A stretch of 64,000 nt of DNA from Paragonimus skrjabini miyazakii (Eukaryota; Platyhelminthes; Trematoda; Plagiorchiida; Troglotrematidae), in assembly GCA_014338405.1 (NCBI GenBank), contig JTDE01000126.1, positions 181,026 through 245,025 of the forward strand. Reading direction: 5' to 3'. Positions 58,148-64,000 of the stretch are shown piece after piece. Both the position numbers and the translations under genes were made by a program. The notes beneath the pieces were generated by a model. The model was not told the DNA's origin, searched no databases, and was given only the letters and a program-made list of their open reading frames with translations. Position 1 is the first letter of the stretch, and each line of letters opens with the position of its first letter.

Positions 58148-60511
58148 ACAGAAAACAAATGGCTATTCTGGAATGGAGCTGACTCAACAATGTTTATCTA
58201 GTTGATCGTTACAAAAGCCGTGCAACGTGTAGCAAAATGTGGCAAGTTGCTGGTACATTACAAGCGGTGACAACATGCGCCCATTTAGTAAATACACACC
58301 AGATACTGCTTTCCAAATAACTCTCCTCATTGGTAACTTCTCGAAGTTATGACATCAAAACAACCGCCTCCCCGGCGAGCTACACATTTAGGACTTCCGG
58401 TTGTAACACTTCAAAAAAGTGCCCACTTAATATCTTACCGGCAAATGACGTCAAGTTCCGGCCCAATCAACACATTCGAAACACAAAAATGAGTTTGCAG
58501 ACAAGCTGACTGACTGATATATTCCGGTGCAGTGAAGCTGCCCTCAATCGGTCACCTTCTGTTTGCCGCATACTAAAGTGTACTTGTTAGATGGTTGATA
58601 GACCAAGATCAAGGGGTATTTTTTTTACTACTTCAACTTATACCATTCAATTTTTCTACAACAGTTGAAGTTGATGATTTGCCTCGAACGATTCACTGAA
58701 AAAAATTCTTTCATGCACTGATGTATTTGGGAACATTTTTCAACCTTTTTAAACTCTCTAATATAGTTGCTTGTGCATAGTTATTATTAGACCAAAACTG
58801 CGTTCTAACTACGAGAAATGTAACGTTGGGAAAGGTCAACGGCAATGAGTGGAGCTCCTTGGGGGGTGGTATCATCATCTCACCTCAAAGGTAGAATGTT
58901 ACAGTGAACGGATGAATGTTTAGAGGTAACTATGAAGTGGTCTAATAACGTTGAATTTAGTTACTTTTCCGCGTAACAAATAAACGGCAGCAATGATGTA
59001 GTCCGTTGATGACGGGCCCCACGAACAGCACTAGAAAGCCGTAGCAGTTGGACTTTAATGATCGAGTTAAAGACCTTAGTTGCACAGCAGCACTGATCAC
59101 AGACCAAAAAAATGCTGTTTTAAAGTACAGATGATAGTAAAATAAGTATTTTGCTTTAATTTTCAAACATTATTCAACTATTTGTGCTACGTGCCGATAA
59201 GACATTCACTGACCTCTTTTTATCCCACACGCATGATACTCTAAGTAAGTGGAACAATCAAAATTAAATCGCATGAACCCCTGGAGCAACTTGTTGGCTC
59301 CAATCGATTTATCAGGCAATTTGTTGGCCATACCTTTCATTTTGAGTACGACCGCAATCAACCCAGGTAAATCACATTTCCAGCAAAATCAACCTTCTTC
59401 TTGAATTTGGGTGCAAGATGATCAAGTATACCAGTTAACATGTGTTGACCAATTGTTTCACACTTGTATTGCGAAGGTGAAATGAAAGTTGATTGATTGT
59501 GTTATATAAGTGTTGTTCATACGTGAAAATTGAATCAAAAAGTCAAATGTTAGACCACTTGCGATAAATTGCCCAAGAAGCTTTTTCTTGTAAACTGCTT
59601 CAAGGCGTTACGTTAATACGGTACGTTTTAGTTTACTAAAACGGAATATTTCTATACAATATTTTCAGAGTGCCATGCAACTTAGTACACTGATTTAAAC
59701 TGTATTGGACCTCAGCAGTAATAGTTTACGGTTCTTTCGTTAGTTTCCTAAGTTAACTGGGTTTACTGTGCTATAGCTAGAGGATGGTAGTAACAAACTT
59801 AAAGCCGTGCTTCCATGTATAAACCTTTTTAAACAATTATGCTTTTTACTTGCATTTCTTATATTTCAAGCTGACGTAGAAAGTCAAACATATTGGTTAT
59901 CAGTTTTTTGCATTTTATTTTGAGAAACAATTTATTTTGAAATCAAATCAGAAGACGAAAACTGTAGGATGATAACAATTCACGAACCCACTGTGGTCAG
60001 AAACGTGCGATATGTTGCGGAAAACGAACATATCATATCAAGGCATCAAGATCGGAAGCAACGCCAAAGTTGTAACGTGTGATTGAAATCAATCAAAATA
60101 TTATTTTATATTCTTCTTGTATGATAAACTAGGATTGGAACAAGCTATCCGAAATGTTGAGATGAAGTTTAACAGATACCCCTACTGAACGCAACTGACA
60201 CACCAATTTCGCATTTACTGTTTTACAGTAAACGAGATTAAATGATTCCGGCACGTAGAAACAACCCGTTTTGCAAAACGTTAACCAGCAACTTACTTAG
60301 GTATGTGTCCTGTTTAGGTTGACAGTCGAAATGCAATTATCTCACTGAAAACTGGGAACAAATGGCTCAGTCAACACAGTGCGAACGTCTGGCTATTAGA
60401 AATTATGTTTTATTCAAATTCACTGCAAAATGAAAGCCTCTAAATGAATGTACTGTCCATTTCGTTTTAGTCTACCATGAACTAAAGGTTTATCTAACAC
60501 TTTCGAGATAC
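58148..60511. other. No confident gene
   Basis: One hydrophobic minus-strand frame at about 58960-59120 (LVLFVGPVINGLHHCCRLF) faintly resembles a small membrane protein, but no family is certain. A small hairpin lies at 59282-59302 (TGGAGCAAC against GTTGGCTCCA). Otherwise nothing is identifiable. Confidence 0.4.
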
Positions 60512-60733
60512 GTGGAAGCAGTGCAACTATGGACACCATTTGACTGTTTCGTTCAAAACAATTTACGTACAAGAAATCTCGTTATCTTTAGTCAGGTCTT
60601 ACAACTGGAAAATGCCTCACTTAATGAAATTCAAATAATAGTTCAGCCTTCACTAATTATCTCGTATATCAGCAAGGTTTGTGAATCACACATTCATGTT
60701 ATTCAAAAAACCTCTCTGATATCTGTTGGGTAA
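60512..60733 (+). CDS. Open segment, uncertain coding
   Basis: A 73-codon plus-strand frame (LWTPFDCFVQNNLRTRNLVI, then a beta-rich IIVQPSLIISYISKVC) ends in TAA. Composition is plausible for an exon. No acceptor of note or recognised domain. Confidence 0.12.
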   Translation: MEAVQLWTPFDCFVQNNLRTRNLVIFSQVLQLENASLNEIQIIVQPSLIISYISKVCESHIHVIQKTSLISVG

Positions 60734-63700
60734 TCCGATAAACATGATGACAGACCTCGTTGTTACAGATATTTACTCGCAGAAGAAACAGTAATGCAGT
60801 GATGAGTACTTGAAATATCGACATAATCAAACCGGTCTCAAACAATCCGTTTTTGGCCGCAAAAACAACTTATACCTAACATAAGTGTAATATCAGCCGT
60901 TGCATCATGAGAGCCCTGCCGAAACGAAACAACGTATATGCCATGAGTCTTCCAGATGTTATGCTATGCGGTGAAGGCACTTTACATGTGTTGTAAGACT
61001 ACCTTATTTGTTGGTTAGGTAAGATGTGGCGCCATCATTTGTCGGAATGACCAACATTTCATGGCATTGTAATTCTGGCAGATTGTGTAAAGACAGTGAG
61101 GTAAAACGTTTTGAATAGAACAACGATATGTAACGGCACTGAACGAGAGATATGTTGGAGAATATATTGTGAACATATTATGAAAGTTATAAATTTTGAA
61201 TGAACTTGTTAGTGTGTAAACGTAGCTATGACGAAAATTTAGAATGACCAGTTAAGGTGTGTTCATTTTTATAAATAGTTCGCCAAAAGAATGGGTGCAC
61301 TGAAAGAGATGGAATCCCAAAAATTACGGTTCAGTGGTCCGATTGTTGAGAGACGAAACTGGAATTATTTGTGGATGTTTTGTATAGCAGTTAGATGTCG
61401 CCCTCATAATGGAACATAAATGAAGTAACAGAGTGGGAAATGTTTAATGATAGCCAGTCAGAAATATTCGACCTATCATACTCGTGATCAAACAGAGCTG
61501 TGTATACACACGTGCACCAAATGAACATTAAGTTTCGAACTAGCCTGTAGTAATTGCATTGTTTTAGAACGGTCAGTTGATGCATACGCTGAGTGTTATG
61601 GGACTAAGTATTATTTTTCATAAACCAAGTTGAAATCTCATGTCTCAACAACTAGCAACACACCACTTTTTCCAAAACTGTTCAAATTTTACAACACAAG
61701 TACTTGGTAATTTACTGTTAGTCTGCTTAATTAAAAACTACTTAAGCTGTCAGAAAATTACAGCTAACTGTTTACTGTATCAATATCTACAGGGTAATTA
61801 ACATTTAAGTCTACGTCCCATGGTTTTTTAAAAACTACCTTTTTCAGGAGGATGTGGATAAATCCTCCTTTAGGCCATTTTTATACACTTTTGTAAAGGT
61901 ATATTAAACTTTCAATAATCAACTGGTGACGGTTTTTTCTTAAATACAGATACAAATCGTGAAGGACACACTATAAATCATCTGATAACAATCTTTTTCT
62001 TTACTAGCGGCATATACGATTTACAACAATGGCAGATTGGTCCATATAAAATTTATTTCTAAGTTGAAGTCATACGTTGGAAAATACTTTGGTCACATTC
62101 CGGCGAAACACTTGTGGAAGGCATAAGCAGGAATATTTGATTGCAAATGTTGAAATCTTTCTTCTTCTCTATCACATTTGTTTTATTAAGAAGTAAATGG
62201 ATTATTTTCAACTACAACTAACGCTTGTTTGCCTACGTCAGAGAGTCACTTAGGTAAAAGACTGACACCGGCTGGGAATTCTGCTGAATTTATGGACAGA
62301 ATGGGAAAACCATTTACCACTATGATGGCACTAGGGAGTAGTTATCAGTGGATTCTAAGTATAACATTCTCGCTAAACCTAAAACCAAAACAAACTTATG
62401 GCTCAATTTGTTGTGAAACGTTTTTATTTTATTCAGGATATAAAAGAAATTCTAAAATCTAGACAAAAGATTTTCTGGGCCACTCGCTTTGATTCATTCG
62501 ATTTTACTGCTACAATCTCCCATCCGTCTCCACTATTGTTCTATGTCTGGCACATTCGACCTCATGTTTGCAGAGCTGCTCTCGCGATTTCTATGTTATA
62601 ATTACTAGAACTTTTTCATAGAAGAGAATCAACCAAATCTTATTTAAATCCCATTGGAAGTTGAGTTGTTGCCATATCTATCTATAATGATGGACACAAA
62701 GTCAATGCGTTCTTATGCGGTCCTATTTGAATGCTAAACATCTGTAGGATGGTGTCAATTACATAGGTGAAGGGTAGAACAATAGTTAGGTGGCCGTATC
62801 AAGGTTTGTGCATTCAAACGTCTAAAAAACTATACAGAAGAAGTGAGAAATTCTGCAACCACTGAAAGATAAACCTTAGCAGTAAAAGTAGCGAAGCATC
62901 TCAAACACACACAGTACTGAACGTAAGTAGTTCCAAACTTTTGTGTAATTCAAGGACATCACCTATATGCCGAAGCACAGTCCATTTTGCTTGCATGTTT
63001 ACTTTGATGCATTCAAAATCAGTTTGCGCCGACGAGTTATTTATAGCGGTAATCAATGTTCTCACGCCTACACATTCATTTCTGTGTCCGTATGATCGCT
63101 AAGGCATGAAATCTGCTTTGTGCTTAACTGCAAACAAGCCTCCAAGCCCAGTCAAGGTGTTTGAAATTTTAGCAAGATAAACGCACAATTTGCAACTGCT
63201 GCTGTTTCATCTACGTTCCGCGAAGCGTTTCTGAATAAACATCACACGCCGTGTCTTTGTTCGTGAAAGTTGCTGAAAGCAATCAGTCTCCTTGCCTTGT
63301 AACTGAAACCTCTCATTTTATCATTCTGCGATTATGTAATGTTCTCTTCTGTTATTTTTTTAATCATGTTTCGCTAAATGTACATCAGAAGTTCGGGAAT
63401 TTAGTTACTTTCAAAATAAACAGGACCTACACTGTATTGCAGTCATCACACTCAGATATGAGTTTGGGTTGGTACACTTTTAACGCAAGCAATACATTTC
63501 AGTTTCACTCTTATTACATCTTATCGTGAGAGTATGTTTTCATCCGGACCGGAATTTGCGTTTCGGCCTTTATGTTCGTAAGACCAGTTTGGTAACCAAA
63601 GCTCTAGCAACCGTCGGGTAGATATGATAAGACATCCTCAACTAAGCGTTGAAGTGCAAAATTAGACAAATGATATTCAGCTTACCTGATCACTTCCGGA

Positions 63701-64000
63701 AGAGATTAAGCTGACTCGCCCCGTTCAATCGAAATAATGCGTTAGTGAGCAGGATTTCTCCGTAACATTGGAGTTACCGTGGTCTTTACGCCAGACGACC
63801 GTGGCTTGAACCAATAATGCTTGCGTCTCACAATGTTTTCTCGTCGTCTGGGTAAGTTACATAGAAGCCACAGTACCTAAGGGTGAATAAAAGTGTTTTG
63901 TAAGTGGTTACGTGTTTATATGCTCAGTTTACACTGAAAATATACTGCCGGTTTTTATTTTCATGCTCTTGGCGACAAACTAAAAGTACTTAATACTTAT
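60734..64000. other. No confident gene
   Basis: Open plus-strand segments at 62229-62462, 62398-62601 and 63251-63529 have mixed composition and no recognised family. The last contains SDMSLGWYTFNASNT, loosely like an Ig F strand with the Cys replaced. A tRNA-like remnant lies at 63777-63812. The window ends without a boundary feature. Confidence 0.4.

Noticed and set aside
58370..58450. Possible minus-strand tRNA-like head near CCGGCGAGCTAC
   Set aside because: The match is limited to about 15 bases, with no B box.

Overview
The window looks like AT-rich, intron-rich, repeat-bearing eukaryotic nuclear DNA, most likely from an invertebrate and plausibly from a flatworm (trematode-like). There are no bacterial-style operons, and no open frame exceeds about 140 codons. 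Candidate coding pieces are short and bounded by GT/AG splice signals. The clearest relics are Penelope-like retroelement (PLE) fragments, one with a recognisable GIY-YIG endonuclease end, and short elements with tRNA-like heads. The flatworm placement is inference from this combination; nothing here proves it. A run of exactly 100 N at 21383-21482 marks a scaffold join.

Mobile elements are the best-supported content. A family here called A has five copies: 8533-8868, 15055-15300, 33710-34030, 38090-38318 and 40500-40715. It carries a tRNA-like head next to a core of about 110 bp, and two copies have a second head in opposite orientation. A family here called B has about five copies: 19328-19490, 19655-19785, 43528-43715, 56782-56970 and 57330-57505. 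It is a conventional SINE with A box, B box, body and shared tail. Two decayed PLE copies lie at about 14210-14812 (thumb, GIY-YIG nuclease, C-terminus) and about 39375-40204 (reverse transcriptase palm and thumb). Both are on the plus strand, and each is followed about 250-300 bp downstream by an antisense A element.

The rest is intergenic or intronic DNA with scattered open segments that could be exons. None could be tied to a named gene. The more interesting are a signal-peptide-bearing Cys-rich segment with a possible 34-nt intron (55960-56305, minus), a possible last exon of a rhodopsin-like receptor (41267-41461, minus), a symmetric 159-bp segment between good splice signals (30925-31083, plus), a CpG-rich patch opening into an ATG with good context (31740-32307, plus), a possible LRR segment (53024-53214, plus), an ATG-initiated frame ending inside AATAAA (53394-53738, plus), and multi-pass membrane-like segments (13081-13457, minus; 54499-54687, minus).

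All exon calls carry low confidence. Open frames of 60-120 codons are expected by chance in this much AT-rich DNA. At 39018-39520 an apparently coding minus-strand frame lies opposite what looks like a PLE relic, which shows how misleading such frames can be. No rRNA, intact tRNA, CRISPR or complete transposon was seen.
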